From positions 124,001-188,000 of the forward strand of contig NZ_BCZA01000005.1 in the NCBI RefSeq assembly GCF_001598475.1: a stretch of DNA of 64,000 nucleotides, given 5' to 3'. Positions 50,316-60,476 of the stretch are shown here, one piece after another. How positions within the stretch are numbered: position 1 is the first letter of the stretch; each line of letters opens with the position of its first letter. Source of the stretch: Pantoea agglomerans NBRC 102470. Its GTDB lineage: Bacteria > Pseudomonadota > Gammaproteobacteria > Enterobacterales > Enterobacteriaceae. A model generated the notes under the pieces. That model worked only from the letters and a program-made list of their open reading frames with translations, was not told the DNA's origin and did not search any database. The position numbers and the translations under genes were made by a program.

Positions 50316-51365
50316 ATGCAACCACTCAGCGGCCCCGGTGTGCCGGTCGGCGATCGTTCATCTGTCAATCCGCAAACTGGCGTAACGCGTCACGGTTCAG
50401 TGGCCGGTGAACAGCCCCTCTCCCCTGCGCAGCGCACAACGTTAGAACGCCTGATCGTGCGTATCTCATCGCTCAGTAATCTTAAAGCGCCTGAACTGTG
50501 GGCGGGCGTACGCCATGAAGTGGGCGTAAAGAGTGAAGCGGAATTACAGTCGCGTCATTTTCCGGCAGCGGAACAGTACCTTAATGGCCGCCTTACGCAG
50601 ACGCAAAATGGGCATGCCACACGCCAGCTGATGACCCAGCTCACCGATCTGCTGCCGAAAGGGAATAACCGTCAGGCCGTCAGCGACTTTATCCGTCAGC
50701 AATTTGGTCAGACCGTACTGAGCGCGCTGAGCCAGGATCAGCTGCGCCAGGTGCTGACGATGCTGCAGAACGGGCAGATGACGATTCCTCAGCCGCAGCA
50801 GATCCGCGTCAGCGATCGCACGCTGCTGCCTGCCGAGCACCATACGCTGAATCAGCAGGTGGTACGCCTGGCCGCTGCCACGGGCGAATCCACCGGTAAG
50901 CTGTGGACGGCTGCGCTGAAACTGGTCAACCTGACCAGCGGTGATCCCATCCCGTCGCGCCACTTCCCGCTGCTGACCCAGTATCTGCAGGTACGTCAGA
51001 CGCTGAGTCAGCACAGTGCACCGACGCTGCAATTGCTGGAAGCGTCCCTGAAACAGCCGCTTGATCAGCAGGAGCGGCAGCAACTGGAGGATTACAGCCA
51101 GCAGCGTTTCCAGGCGACACCGCAGACGGTGCTCACCGTAACGCAGACCCAGGATCTGCTGAACTTCCTGTTCAGCCGTCGCGCCGACCGGGCAGAAAAA
51201 CTTCTCGAACAGCCGCTGGCTGCCAGCGAGATTAAACCGCAGCCGATCTGGTCGCCCTTTGTTGCGTCGCTGCCGCCCGCGATTCAGCCTCTGGCAGAGC
51301 GCCCCCTGCTGGGTTTCTTTGTCGCACTGGTTGTCATCACCCTTTTACTCTGGCTGGTCCTCTGA
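50316..51365 (+). CDS. flk: Flagellar biosynthesis regulator Flk
   Basis: A 349-residue protein (E. coli/Salmonella about 330) anchored by a C-terminal membrane segment (LLGFFVALVVITLLLWLVL). Flk couples flagellar P- and L-ring assembly to export of late substrates and FlgM. Similarity is in MQPLSGPGVPVGDRSS at the start and the repeated RHFPAAEQYL / RHFPLLTQYL modules. ATG 50316 has AAGGAATCCGCC upstream; an in-frame start at 50145 lies in an unrelated upstream region. It lies downstream of the EamA gene and converges on a rhodanese gene with one base between. Confidence 0.92.
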   Translation: MQPLSGPGVPVGDRSSVNPQTGVTRHGSVAGEQPLSPAQRTTLERLIVRISSLSNLKAPELWAGVRHEVGVKSEAELQSRHFPAAEQYLNGRLTQTQNGHATRQLMTQLTDLLPKGNNRQAVSDFIRQQFGQTVLSALSQDQLRQVLTMLQNGQMTIPQPQQIRVSDRTLLPAEHHTLNQQVVRLAAATGESTGKLWTAALKLVNLTSGDPIPSRHFPLLTQYLQVRQTLSQHSAPTLQLLEASLKQPLDQQERQQLEDYSQQRFQATPQTVLTVTQTQDLLNFLFSRRADRAEKLLEQPLAASEIKPQPIWSPFVASLPPAIQPLAERPLLGFFVALVVITLLLWLVL

Positions 51366-51366
51366 G

Positions 51367-51810
51367 TTAACAGCCACAGAATGCTTTGGGCGTGGCGACT
51401 GGCCATTCGCCCGGTGCATCACCCCAGGTCAGCGGATGACCGTCACGTTTCCAGAAATCCAGCCCGCCAATCAACTCCTTCACCTGAAATCCCAGCGAGG
51501 CCAGTTTCCAGGCCGCTTTCGTCGAGCCGTTACAGCCAATGCCGTCACAATACGTGACATAAACTTTACTGCGATCAAGCCGGGCCGTCGTAGTGGCATC
51601 CATCTCGCGATGCGGAAAGTTGATCGCGCCGCAAATATGCCCGGCGCGATAAGCCTCCGGCGCACGAGCATCGATTACCACGATATCCGGGATTTGCCGT
51701 TCCAGATCTTCCGCCAGATCCCAGGCGTCGGTGTAAAAAGCGAGTTTTGCCTGCAGATAGTCGAGGCTTTGCTGCGGGGTGGCGGCCGGAATTCGTAAAA
51801 CCGATGACAT
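51367..51810 (-). CDS. Single-domain rhodanese-like protein
   Basis: A 147-residue cytoplasmic rhodanese domain. It shows IVVIDARAPEAYRAGHICGAINFP (the CH2-type N-terminal motif) and an active-site loop YCDGIGCNGS with Cys88 and a second Cys93; two more cysteines are at the C-terminus. It probably carries persulfide sulfur, with an unknown partner. ATG 51810 has CAGGAGAATCGCT upstream. It is divergent from a MocR-type regulator, which probably controls it. Confidence 0.87.
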   Translation of the reverse strand: MSSVLRIPAATPQQSLDYLQAKLAFYTDAWDLAEDLERQIPDIVVIDARAPEAYRAGHICGAINFPHREMDATTTARLDRSKVYVTYCDGIGCNGSTKAAWKLASLGFQVKELIGGLDFWKRDGHPLTWGDAPGEWPVATPKAFCGC

Positions 51811-51897
51811 AGCGATTCTCCTGTTGTGGTGAGTCTGCAGTTTACGGCAAAGTGGACTGCTTACTGATACCCATTCCCCATCAGGTATAAGACCCAT

Positions 51898-53322
51898 ATG
51901 TCTTCACCGTTATTACAACTTTTTCAGCATCAGACCAGTGGCGGCGTGCGCGAGCGGCTCTGCTCTACCCTGCGACTGGCGATCAACCGGCACCATCTGC
52001 ATGCTGGTCAGCAGTTGCCGTCCAGTCGGCAGCTGGCGCAGGATCTGCGTCTGTCACGTGTGACGGTGGAAGCGGCCTACGGACAGCTGGAAAGTGAAGG
52101 CTATCTGCGACGCGAGACCGGTCGCGGTACTTTTGTTGCCATCATCATCCCCACCCACTCATCATCATTTCCGGCCCGGCCTCAGCCCGTCCGTTTCTCG
52201 GCGCGGGGCCAGCAGGTACTGGCAACCGGTGGCTGTCAGGATCCCCCTTTTCCCCATGCATTCGCCGCCGGTTCACCGGAGTTACGCGCTTTTCCCCATG
52301 ACACGTGGCGACGCCTCGGCAGCAGCGTGCAGCGTTCACTAGGCAGTGCCGCAATGGGATATGGCGATCCCTGCGGCTACCTGCCGTTACGCAGCGCACT
52401 CGCGGATTATCTGGCACTTTCCCGGGGCGTGGCATGCCAGCCGGAACAGGTGATCATTCTGACCAGTTCACAACAGGCACTGCAGTTACTGGCAATGATG
52501 TTCGTCGATCCCGGTGATGAGGTATGGATGGAGGAGCCGGGCTATCCTGGTGCGCGTAACGCCTTTCTGGCTGCCGGCGCACAGGTGCGCGGGATTGAGG
52601 TCGATGCCGAAGGTGCCATCCCCGCCAGCGGCAGTGCAAAACTGATGTATCTGACGCCATCGCATCATTACCCTACCGGCGTGACGCTGAGCCTGACGCG
52701 ACGCCTGGCGTGGCTGGACTGGGCGCAGCGCAACCGGTGCTGGCTGATCGAAGACGATTATGACAGCGAATTTCACTACGACGAACGTCCTATCCCTGCG
52801 CTACAGGGACTGGATCGCCATCAGCGGGTGATTACGCTGGGCACCTTCTCGAAGTCGCTGTTTCCCTCCCTGCGGCTGGCCTGGATGGTGGTCCCGCCTG
52901 CGCTGATTACCCCCATAGGCCAGGCACGCAGCGTGCTGGATGGACACAGCGCCCTGCTGCCGCAGGCTGTCACCGCCGCCTTTCTGCAACAGGGACATTT
53001 CGCCAGCCATCTGCGGCTGATGCGTCAGCTCTATCACAGCCGTCGCGATCTGCTGCTGACGCTAATCGCTCAGCAACTGTCGCCGTGGATCACGCCGATT
53101 GTCAGCAGCGGCGGATTACAGGTAACTGTCAGACTGCAACAGGATGAAGCGCGATTAAGCGCACTGGCGGCTCAACAGGGTTTGCTGCTGCCGCGTCTGA
53201 GTCCGCTCTATGCCGGGCCTTCATCTCAGCAAGGCTGGATGCTGGGCTTTGCCGCACTGACGCCTGACGAGATTGTGGCAGGATGCGATACATTGCTGCG
53301 GCTGCTGCAGCGGGAGGGCTAA
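51898..53322 (+). CDS. MocR-type PLP-dependent transcriptional regulator (GntR-aminotransferase fusion)
   Basis: A 474-residue fusion: an N-terminal GntR winged helix (residues about 15-80, LPSSRQLAQDLRLSRVTVEAAYGQLES, GRGTFV) and a class I aminotransferase-like domain with the PLP lysine in TFSKSLFPSLRLAW (Lys319) and EDDYDSEFHYD. MocR proteins sense PLP or amino compounds; the ligand here is unknown. The ATG has no clear ribosome-binding site and the repeat ACCCAT (51869-51874, 51892-51897) lies just before it. With the rhodanese gene it occupies the flk-fabB gap where E. coli has yfcJ. Confidence 0.88.
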   Translation: MSSPLLQLFQHQTSGGVRERLCSTLRLAINRHHLHAGQQLPSSRQLAQDLRLSRVTVEAAYGQLESEGYLRRETGRGTFVAIIIPTHSSSFPARPQPVRFSARGQQVLATGGCQDPPFPHAFAAGSPELRAFPHDTWRRLGSSVQRSLGSAAMGYGDPCGYLPLRSALADYLALSRGVACQPEQVIILTSSQQALQLLAMMFVDPGDEVWMEEPGYPGARNAFLAAGAQVRGIEVDAEGAIPASGSAKLMYLTPSHHYPTGVTLSLTRRLAWLDWAQRNRCWLIEDDYDSEFHYDERPIPALQGLDRHQRVITLGTFSKSLFPSLRLAWMVVPPALITPIGQARSVLDGHSALLPQAVTAAFLQQGHFASHLRLMRQLYHSRRDLLLTLIAQQLSPWITPIVSSGGLQVTVRLQQDEARLSALAAQQGLLLPRLSPLYAGPSSQQGWMLGFAALTPDEIVAGCDTLLRLLQREG

Positions 53323-53363
53323 AACGGAGGGTTGAATGAGGTAAAGCGGATGGGCTGTAAAAC

Positions 53364-53388
53364 AAAAAGGGCCGGCAAGCCGGCCCTT
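53364..53388 (-). terminator. Terminator after fabB
   Basis: On the minus strand a 10-bp stem AAGGGCCGGC/GCCGGCCCTT with a two-base spacer leads into TTTGTTTT. It lies 20 bases after the fabB stop. Confidence 0.92.
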
Positions 53389-53407
53389 CAGAGTGCTGAC
53401 GTAATAA

Positions 53408-54628
53408 TTACGCCTGATATTTACGCATGGTCAATGTGGCGTTGGTGCCGCCAAAACCAAAGCTGTTAGACATCACGGTAGTCAGCTCTTTTTCCATCGG
53501 CTCAGTGACGATGTTCATACCGGTTGCTGCCGCATCAAGCGAGGTGATGTTGATGCTTGGCGCGATAAAGCCATGCTCCAGCATCAGCAGCGAGTAGATC
53601 GCTTCCTGCACGCCAGCCGCACCCAGAGAGTGGCCGGTCATCGCTTTCGTTGCTGAGATGTATGGCGTGTTATCGCCAAACACTTCACGAATCGCACCCA
53701 GCTCTTTCACATCACCCACCGGGGTAGAGGTTCCATGGCTGTTCAGATAGTCAATCGGGGTATCGACACCGTGCATCGCCATCTTCATGCAGCGCACTGC
53801 GCCTTCACCTGATGGAGCAACCATGTCTGCACCGTCTGAAGTGGCACCATAACCGACGATTTCGGCATAGATATGCGCACCACGTGCCAGCGCATGCTCC
53901 AGTTCTTCAACGACGACCATGCCACCGCCACCGGCGATAACAAAGCCGTCGCGCTCATTGTCATAAGTGCGTGACGCTTTTTCTGGCGTGTCGTTGTAAC
54001 GGGTAGAGAGCGCGCCCATGGCGTCGAACTCACAGGCCATTTCCCAGCACAGCTCTTCGCCGCCGCCCGCAAAAACGATATCCTGTTTGCCAAGCTGGAT
54101 CTGCTCAACGGCGTTACCGATACAGTGCGCAGAGGTGGCACAGGCGGAGCTAATCGAGTAGTTTACGCCATGAATTTTGAATGGCGTTGCGAGGCAGGCA
54201 GAGACGCCAGAGGCCATCGCTTTGGTGACAACATAAGGGCCAACCGCTTTCAGGCCGCGTGGGCTGCGCATTGCGTCAGCACCAAATACCTGGAAACGTG
54301 GGGAGCCGCCGCCTGAACCCGCAATCAGACCCACACGTGGGTTGCTCTGATACGCTTCAGCGCTGAGGCCAGAATCTTTAATCGCTTCTTCCATGGAAAG
54401 ATAAGCATAGATGGACGCATCACTCATAAAGCGCACAACTTTGCGATCGATGAGGCCGGTGGTATCTAATTTAACGTTACCCCAGACGTGACTACGCATG
54501 CCGGAATCTTTCATCTCTTCAGAAAAGGTGATGCCAGAGCGTCCTTCACGCAGAGATGACAGCACCTCCTGCTGGTTATTACCAATACTGGAAACGATCC
54601 CTAAGCCAGTAATCACAGCACGTTTCAT
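53408..54628 (-). CDS. fabB: Beta-ketoacyl-ACP synthase I FabB
   Basis: FabB condenses acyl-ACP with malonyl-ACP and is essential for unsaturated fatty-acid synthesis. The 406-residue length equals E. coli. The catalytic Cys163 ([10 protein letters not shown]) and the His residues in [11 protein letters not shown] and [13 protein letters not shown] are present. ATG 54628 follows AGGAAGATTGA. Upstream lie FadR and FabR sites, the classic paired control of unsaturated fatty-acid genes. Confidence 0.98.
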   Translation of the reverse strand: MKRAVITGLGIVSSIGNNQQEVLSSLREGRSGITFSEEMKDSGMRSHVWGNVKLDTTGLIDRKVVRFMSDASIYAYLSMEEAIKDSGLSAEAYQSNPRVGLIAGSGGGSPRFQVFGADAMRSPRGLKAVGPYVVTKAMASGVSACLATPFKIHGVNYSISSACATSAHCIGNAVEQIQLGKQDIVFAGGGEELCWEMACEFDAMGALSTRYNDTPEKASRTYDNERDGFVIAGGGGMVVVEELEHALARGAHIYAEIVGYGATSDGADMVAPSGEGAVRCMKMAMHGVDTPIDYLNSHGTSTPVGDVKELGAIREVFGDNTPYISATKAMTGHSLGAAGVQEAIYSLLMLEHGFIAPSINITSLDAAATGMNIVTEPMEKELTTVMSNSFGFGGTNATLTMRKYQA

Positions 54629-54671
54629 TCAATCTTCCTCATCCACTTCTTCTTAATTGGCATGCACTCTA

Positions 54672-54687
54672 GCGTACACTTGTACGC
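54672..54687 (-). promoter_or_regulatory. FabR-type operator upstream of fabB
   Basis: The perfect palindrome GCGTACA-CT-TGTACGC lies 44 bases upstream of the fabB ATG. It matches the AGCGTACA...TGTACGC motif associated with FabR at fabA and fabB. Confidence 0.8.
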
Positions 54688-54689
54688 CG

Positions 54690-54706
54690 AACAAGTCCGA
54701 TCAGCT
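54690..54706 (-). promoter_or_regulatory. FadR-type operator upstream of fabB
   Basis: On the minus strand AGCTGATCGGACTTGTT closely fits the FadR site AACTGGTCNGACCNGTT and is nearly identical to the E. coli fabA site as remembered. It lies two bases upstream of the FabR palindrome, so activator and repressor sites adjoin. Confidence 0.85.
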
Positions 54707-54782
54707 ATTTCCTTTTGTAAATTTGCGTCATGTCACGCGGGTCGCTAGAATCGCGCCACTGCCTGAAAAACGAGCCTTTACC

Positions 54783-56789
54783 GTGAAATTGACCCCGGTT
54801 GAACATGCAAAGCTAAACTGGAATGAACAGGGTACACCTGTTTCCCGAGCGTTTGGCGATGTCTATTTCTCTAATGACAACGGTCTGGAAGAGACACGCT
54901 ATGTCTTCCTTGGCGGCAACGGTTTTCCCCAGCGTTTTACTGAGCATCCGCGCGATCTGCTGATCGTGGCGGAGAGCGGTTTTGGCACCGGTCTTAATTT
55001 CCTGACGCTGTGGCAGGCGTTCGATGCGTTTCAGCGCGAACAGCCCGACGCCACTTTAAAACGTCTGCATTTCATCAGCTTTGAGAAATTTCCGTTAACC
55101 CGTGAAGATTTAACTGCGGCGCAGCAGCACTGGCCCGAACTGGCCCCCTGGGCGGAGGCGCTGCAGGCGCAGTGGCCCGCTGCCCTGCCCGGCTGTCAGC
55201 GTCTGCTGTTTGATGGCGGCCGCATCACGCTCGACCTGTGGCTGGGCGATATTAACCTGCTGATGGGCCAGCTGGATGAGAGCCTGAATCGTCAGGTAGA
55301 TGCCTGGTTCCTGGATGGGTTCGCGCCCTCAAAGAACCCGGATATGTGGACGCCGGAGCTGTTCGGCATGATGGCAAAACTGGCGCGGCCGCAGGGGACC
55401 TTCGCGACCTTTACCGCCGCAGGCATTGTCCGGCGCGGTCTGCAGCAGGCGGGCTTTGCGGTCATCCGCCGCAAAGGATTTGGTCCGAAGCGCGAAATGC
55501 TATGCGGGCCGTTGCAGGATGCGCCTCCGCTGCCCGCCGCACAGCCCTGGTATCATCGTCAGGCTGCGGAGCAGCGTGATGTAGCCCTGATTGGCGGCGG
55601 CGTCGCCAGTGCCACCCTGGCGCTGGCGCTGCTGCGTCGCGGCTGGCGGGTAACGCTTTATTGCGCCGATGAGGCGCCCGCGCTGGGCGCATCCGGCAAC
55701 CGTCAGGGAGCGCTCTATCCGCTGCTCAATCAGCACGACCCGGCACTTGCCACTTTTTTCCCCTCGGCCTTCAGCTTTGCCCGGCGGCTCTATGATCAAT
55801 TAACCGTCACCTATGAGCATCACTGGAGCGGTGTGCTGCAGCTGGGCTGGGATGAGAAAAGCCGTAAGAAGATCGATCAGATGCTGGCGATGGACCTGCC
55901 TGAAATCATCGCCTGTGGCGTCGATGTGGCAGAAGCTGAAAAACGGGCAAATGTTGAACATGGCTGTGGCGGCATTTTCTATCCGCAAGGCGGCTGGCTC
56001 TCACCGGCAGAGCTGACCACCGCGATGCTGGCGCATGGCGAAACCCAGGGATTGCGCATTCACTGGCTGCACCGGGTGAGCGCGCTTTCCCGTGAGGATG
56101 ATCACTGGATGCTGACGTTCAGCGATCGTCCGGCTGTGCGTCATCCGACCGTCGTACTGGCAAACGGTCATGCGATTGCTGACTTTGCGCAAAGCGCCCC
56201 GCTGCCGACCTATCCGGTAGCCGGTCAGGTAAGCCATGTTCCCTCCACGCCGGGCCTCAACGCGCTGCAAACGGTGCTCTGTTACGACGGCTATCTGACG
56301 CCTGTCAGCCCGCAGTTTGGTACGCACTGTATTGGGGCCAGCTATCACCGTGGCGATACCGCAACCGCGTATCGGGAAGAGGATCAGCAGGAGAACCGCA
56401 GCCGCCTGCTGCATTGCCTGCCTGACAGCAGCTGGCCCGAAACGGTGGATGTCAGTGACGGAGAGGCAAGAATGGGGGTGCGCTGCGCCACCCGGGATCA
56501 CCTGCCGATGGTGGGCGGCGTGCCGGATTATGCTGCTACGCTGGCGCAGTATACTGATTTACCGGCACAGCAGGCGGCAGGCAGCGATATCGCTGACGCA
56601 CCCGATCTTGCGGGCTTGTATCTGTTTGGGGCGCTGGGATCGCGCGGCCTGTGCAGTGCGCCGCTGGCGGCCGAAGTGCTGGCAGCTCAGCTGGCGGGCG
56701 AGCCGCAGCCTCTGGATGCCAGTACCCTGGCAGCACTCAATCCGAATCGTTACTGGGTGAGGAAATTACTGAAGGGAAAAGCCGTTTAG
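54783..56789 (+). CDS. mnmC: Bifunctional tRNA 5-methylaminomethyl-2-thiouridine synthase MnmC
   Basis: MnmC completes the mnm5s2U34 wobble modification. The 668-residue protein equals E. coli in length: an N-terminal SAM methyltransferase (residues about 1-240, [35 protein letters not shown]) fused to a C-terminal FAD-dependent oxidase ([33 protein letters not shown]). Start GTG 54783 was chosen; upstream frame extends into the fabB promoter. It is divergent from fabB. Confidence 0.95.
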   Translation: MKLTPVEHAKLNWNEQGTPVSRAFGDVYFSNDNGLEETRYVFLGGNGFPQRFTEHPRDLLIVAESGFGTGLNFLTLWQAFDAFQREQPDATLKRLHFISFEKFPLTREDLTAAQQHWPELAPWAEALQAQWPAALPGCQRLLFDGGRITLDLWLGDINLLMGQLDESLNRQVDAWFLDGFAPSKNPDMWTPELFGMMAKLARPQGTFATFTAAGIVRRGLQQAGFAVIRRKGFGPKREMLCGPLQDAPPLPAAQPWYHRQAAEQRDVALIGGGVASATLALALLRRGWRVTLYCADEAPALGASGNRQGALYPLLNQHDPALATFFPSAFSFARRLYDQLTVTYEHHWSGVLQLGWDEKSRKKIDQMLAMDLPEIIACGVDVAEAEKRANVEHGCGGIFYPQGGWLSPAELTTAMLAHGETQGLRIHWLHRVSALSREDDHWMLTFSDRPAVRHPTVVLANGHAIADFAQSAPLPTYPVAGQVSHVPSTPGLNALQTVLCYDGYLTPVSPQFGTHCIGASYHRGDTATAYREEDQQENRSRLLHCLPDSSWPETVDVSDGEARMGVRCATRDHLPMVGGVPDYAATLAQYTDLPAQQAAGSDIADAPDLAGLYLFGALGSRGLCSAPLAAEVLAAQLAGEPQPLDASTLAALNPNRYWVRKLLKGKAV

Positions 56790-56799
56790 CGGACGCTAA

Positions 56800-56815
56800 G
56801 GGCGGCACGCCGCCC
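56800..56815. other. Hairpin between convergent mnmC and yfcL
   Basis: A 7-bp stem GGGCGGC/GCCGCCC with spacer AC lies in the 33-base gap between mnmC and yfcL. The T tract is weak on both strands. Confidence 0.45.
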
Positions 56816-56822
56816 TGCACCA

Positions 56823-57107
56823 CTACGCGGAGAGCTGGCGTGCCTGAACAAACAGGTTATCCCACATCCCGACCACTAATGCCTGATCGCGCGGCGAAAG
56901 TTCTCCGGCAGCAATGGCATTTTGCAGACTGCGGGTTACCTGAATCTGCAGCGCTTCTGGCGTATGTTCGCCCAGTTGCTCCACTTCAGCGACGGCCAGT
57001 GTCAGATGCCCGCGCAGATAACCGCTGGCGAACAGCTCATCGTCACTGGCATGCTCGACCATGTCGTCAATCAGGGCCAGAATACGCGCTTCAAATTCTG
57101 CGATCAT
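56823..57107 (-). CDS. yfcL: YfcL family protein
   Basis: A 94-residue soluble protein close to E. coli YfcL (92), with [33 protein letters not shown] N-terminus and [18 protein letters not shown] near the end. Function is unknown. ATG 57107 has AAGAGGAATTGAG upstream; the longer frame to 57143 adds 12 residues absent from the family. It follows epmC by 32 bases. Confidence 0.92.
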   Translation of the reverse strand: MIAEFEARILALIDDMVEHASDDELFASGYLRGHLTLAVAEVEQLGEHTPEALQIQVTRSLQNAIAAGELSPRDQALVVGMWDNLFVQARQLSA

Positions 57108-57139
57108 CTCAATTCCTCTTTTAATAATGCCTTTCTGCA

Positions 57140-57685
57140 TCACAGATCGTCCGGCCAGGGAAACTGCGATGCTGTTAATGAAGGCCTGCCATAAAATTCC
57201 GCCAGGGCGGTAATAAAACGCGCGGGACGGTCGGGAATGCCCGACGTCAGATAGCTCATGACCTGAGCATGCACTTTACGCTGGAACGCAATGCGATCCG
57301 GCTCACAATCCCCGTCGAGATTGTCACAACTCACGTTGAAGGGAAAGCCTGCCGCCGTACAAAACATCCACTCCAGCGCCTGTGGCTTCACTTCCACCGC
57401 TTCAAACTGACTCTGGGTCAGCGCATCGCGGCCATCCGGACAGTACCAGTAGCCAAAATCGACCAGTTTGCGGCGCGCTTCACCGGCGATGCACCAGTGA
57501 GAGATCTCATGCAAGGCGCTGGCGTAGAAGCCGTGAGCAAAGACCACACGATTCCACGGCGATTCGGCATCAGCAGGAAGATAGATCGGTTCATCATCGC
57601 CTTTAATTAGACGGGTCTGAAATTCATCGCTGAAACAGCGATCAAACAGCGTGATCAGCTGTTCATAATGATGAGTCGGGTTCAT
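57140..57685 (-). CDS. epmC: Elongation factor P hydroxylase EpmC
   Basis: EpmC (YfcM) hydroxylates the lysyl-lysine side chain on EF-P. The 181-residue protein (E. coli 182) contains an HExxH segment, [12 protein letters not shown], with further histidines, consistent with a metal-dependent enzyme, plus [22 protein letters not shown] 57685 ([10 protein letters not shown]) lies 19 bases after the yfcA stop; the ribosome-binding site is weak. Confidence 0.92.
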   Translation of the reverse strand: MNPTHHYEQLITLFDRCFSDEFQTRLIKGDDEPIYLPADAESPWNRVVFAHGFYASALHEISHWCIAGEARRKLVDFGYWYCPDGRDALTQSQFEAVEVKPQALEWMFCTAAGFPFNVSCDNLDGDCEPDRIAFQRKVHAQVMSYLTSGIPDRPARFITALAEFYGRPSLTASQFPWPDDL

Positions 57686-57704
57686 GACGGTATCAGGTTT
57701 TAGG

Positions 57705-58508
57705 TTACGATTGCAGCGTGGCAAGCCAGGCCATAACGGCGCTGCCATGGCTGTCCCACAGTAATTTAATGCTCATGACGGCAGACACAATCACCACCAT
57801 CGGGCGGATCAGCTTCTGTCCGCGGCTCAGCACCAGTCTTGCGCCCAGACGCGCGCCGCAGAAAGCGCCGAGCATCATGATCAGGCCGGTTCCCCACACT
57901 ACTTTGCCGCCGAACATAAAGAACAGCAGGCTGCCGAGGTTCGAGGTGAAGTTGAGGACCTTGGCATGGGCGGTCGCTTTGGCAAGGTTGTAGCCGCAGA
58001 GCGTGACGAAAGCCAGCGCATAAAAAGATCCTGCGCCCGGTCCGAAAAATCCGTCATAGAATCCCACTGCCCCGCCGCCGACCAGTGCAAAGGCCAGACC
58101 ATGCAGACGGCGCGCGCGATCCACTTCGCCGAGTCGCGGCATCAGCAGGAACCACAGACCGATAGCGATTAAAAACAGCGGCAACATCTGGCGCAGGAAA
58201 TCCGCCTGCAGGCGCTGAATCAGTATCGCGCCCAGCACGGAACCCAGCAGCGTCATGGCAATGTTCAGCCACTGTTCATTCAGATTGACCGCACCACGCC
58301 GGATAAAGTAGAGACTGGCGGAAAACGATCCGCCGACCGATTGCAGTTTATTGGTCGCCAGCGCCTGGGCCGGAGAGAGGCCCGCCGCCAGCAACGAAGG
58401 TACCGTAAGTAATCCCCCGCCACCCGCGATTGAATCAATAAAACCGGCGAGCATGGCGATTAAAAACAGCAGCCCGACGAGCAGCGGGCTGACCACAAAC
58501 CAATCCAT
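57705..58508 (-). CDS. yfcA: TSUP/TauE-SafE family permease YfcA
   Basis: A 267-residue polytopic inner-membrane protein (E. coli YfcA 269) of the sulfite/sulfonate exporter-like superfamily. Both inverted repeats are recognisable by AGFIDSIAGGGGLLTVPSLL and GFYDGFFGPGAGSFYALAFV. Substrate unproven. It lies between mepA and epmC and is likely cotranscribed, 8 bases after mepA. Confidence 0.93.
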   Translation of the reverse strand: MDWFVVSPLLVGLLFLIAMLAGFIDSIAGGGGLLTVPSLLAAGLSPAQALATNKLQSVGGSFSASLYFIRRGAVNLNEQWLNIAMTLLGSVLGAILIQRLQADFLRQMLPLFLIAIGLWFLLMPRLGEVDRARRLHGLAFALVGGGAVGFYDGFFGPGAGSFYALAFVTLCGYNLAKATAHAKVLNFTSNLGSLLFFMFGGKVVWGTGLIMMLGAFCGARLGARLVLSRGQKLIRPMVVIVSAVMSIKLLWDSHGSAVMAWLATLQS

Positions 58509-58516
58509 GGAATCCC

Positions 58517-59341
58517 TTACAGTAGATGTTTATCCAGCAGGGCCTGACAGGCAGGCGGTAATGGCGGCGGCTCACGTTTCACCGGCGCGCCCGAGCCAGG
58601 CTGTTTTGGCAGGAACCAGCTCTGCAACTCTGCGCCACAGCCATCGCCAGCAGGCGGTGCAGGCTGATCTTCACAGCCGATACTGCCCGCCGGGCAGCGC
58701 AGGCGCACATGCATATGGGCACGGTGAGCAAACCACGGGCGCACTTTACGCAGCCAGTCACGATCGTTACCCGCATCGGCACAAAGCTGCTTTTTAATCG
58801 CCGGATTGACGAAGATCCGTGTCACATCATCATCTTTGGCGGCCAGTTTAATCAGGCTATCAATTTCTGGCTGCCAGTGACGCGCAATCACATTTTTGTC
58901 ACCCGGCCCGACCAGATCGAGCGGCTGCGGCTTCAGCAGTTGCTGGGCGCTCCAGCGGGTTTTCGGCAGTTGCAGCCAGATATCGACATCCAGTCCGGTC
59001 TGATGGCTGGCGTGACCACTGCTGAAACGTCCGCCTGCTGCCATGCCCATGTCACCAATCAGCACGTTGCCCAGTTGCAGGTTATGCACCTGCGTACTGA
59101 GACGCTGAATAAACTGAATCAGATCGGGATGACCAAAGTAGCGCCGCTGATCCTGACGCATCACCTGATAGTGCGGTGAATTCAGCGGCAGCGCCTCGGC
59201 GCCAACAATACAGCCGTTGGCAAAGCCGCCGATTGACTGCGGTGCGCCGGTGATCGGCTGCTGGATGCGTTGCCACGGCGTCGCCGCCAGGCTGGAGGCG
59301 CTGATCAACAGCGCACTCAGGGTAAGCAGAAGAGCCTTCAT
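58517..59341 (-). CDS. mepA: Penicillin-insensitive murein endopeptidase MepA
   Basis: MepA cleaves D-Ala-mDAP cross-links in the periplasm. The 274-residue preprotein has a signal peptide ([20 protein letters not shown]). LAS-family zinc ligands are seen at His113 and Asp120 ([16 protein letters not shown]) and in [11 protein letters not shown]. The C-terminus (about 230-274) is proline-rich. ATG 59341 was chosen over an upstream start at 59377 that would sit inside aroC and spoil the signal peptide. It follows aroC by 4 bases. Confidence 0.96.
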   Translation of the reverse strand: MKALLLTLSALLISASSLAATPWQRIQQPITGAPQSIGGFANGCIVGAEALPLNSPHYQVMRQDQRRYFGHPDLIQFIQRLSTQVHNLQLGNVLIGDMGMAAGGRFSSGHASHQTGLDVDIWLQLPKTRWSAQQLLKPQPLDLVGPGDKNVIARHWQPEIDSLIKLAAKDDDVTRIFVNPAIKKQLCADAGNDRDWLRKVRPWFAHRAHMHVRLRCPAGSIGCEDQPAPPAGDGCGAELQSWFLPKQPGSGAPVKREPPPLPPACQALLDKHLL

Positions 59342-59345
59342 GGCA

Positions 59346-60431
59346 TCACCAGCGCGGTACGGAGCTGTTAACGTCACCGTTCTGCGCCCGCTGGCGCAGC
59401 AGATGATCCATCAGGACGATCGCCATCATCGCCTCGGCGATCGGCACTGCGCGGATCCCGACGCAGGGATCGTGGCGGCCTTTGGTGATCATCTCCACTT
59501 CTTCGCCGTCGCGGGTAATAGTTTTACCCGGCACGGTGATGCTGGAGGTTGGTTTCATCGCCAGATTGGCGCTGATGGTCTGGCCGCTGCTGATGCCGCC
59601 CAGAATCCCCCCGGCGTGGTTGCTCTGGAAACCATCGTGGCGGATCTCGTCGCGATGCTGACTGCCGCGCTGGTTAACCACCGCAAAGCCGTCGCCGATT
59701 TCAACGCCTTTAACGGCATTAATACTCATCAGCGCATGCGCCAGATCGGCATCCAGTCGGTCAAATACCGGCTCGCCCAGGCCTGGCGGCACGTGATCTG
59801 CCATGACCGTGACTTTAGCGCCAATGGAGTCGCCCTCTTTTTTCAGGCCGCGCATCAGTTCATCCAGCGCCTCCAGCTTGTCCGCATCCGGGCAGAAGAA
59901 TGGATTCTCTTCCACGATGCTCCAGTCTTTCAGCTCACAGGCGATGTCACCAATCTGTGACAGATAGCCGCGCACCACGACACCGTGTTTCATCTGCAGG
60001 TATTTCTTGGCAATCGCACCGGCCGCCACGCGCATCGCGGTTTCGCGCGCCGACGAGCGTCCACCGCCACGGTAGTCGCGCTGACCATATTTCTGCTCGT
60101 AGGTGTAATCAGCATGGCCCGGCCGGAAGAGATCTTTGATAGCGCCGTAATCCTGCGAACGCTGATCGGTATTTTCAATCAGCAGGCCAATCGAAGTACC
60201 GGTGGTCACCCCCTCAAAGACGCCGGACAAAATTTTCACCTGATCCGGCTCGCGGCGCTGCGTGGTATAGCGCGATGTGCCAGGACGACGGCGATCGAGG
60301 TCATGCTGAATATCCGCTTCGGTCAGCGGGATGCCTGGCGGCACGCCGTCAACGATACAGCCCAGCGCAAGCCCATGGGACTCGCCAAAGGTCGTTACTC
60401 GAAAAAATTGCCCGATGCTGTTTCCGGCCAT
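59346..60431 (-). CDS. aroC: Chorismate synthase AroC
   Basis: AroC converts EPSP to chorismate with reduced FMN. The 361-residue length equals E. coli. The three PROSITE-type signatures are visible: [34 protein letters not shown] and [18 protein letters not shown] 45-base gap to prmB contains a small GGGCGA/TCGCCC hairpin. Confidence 0.98.
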   Translation of the reverse strand: MAGNSIGQFFRVTTFGESHGLALGCIVDGVPPGIPLTEADIQHDLDRRRPGTSRYTTQRREPDQVKILSGVFEGVTTGTSIGLLIENTDQRSQDYGAIKDLFRPGHADYTYEQKYGQRDYRGGGRSSARETAMRVAAGAIAKKYLQMKHGVVVRGYLSQIGDIACELKDWSIVEENPFFCPDADKLEALDELMRGLKKEGDSIGAKVTVMADHVPPGLGEPVFDRLDADLAHALMSINAVKGVEIGDGFAVVNQRGSQHRDEIRHDGFQSNHAGGILGGISSGQTISANLAMKPTSSITVPGKTITRDGEEVEMITKGRHDPCVGIRAVPIAEAMMAIVLMDHLLRQRAQNGDVNSSVPRW

Positions 60432-60476
60432 GCTATTTCCTTCTCAGGGTTCGGCGGGCGATGCTTCGCCCCACTT

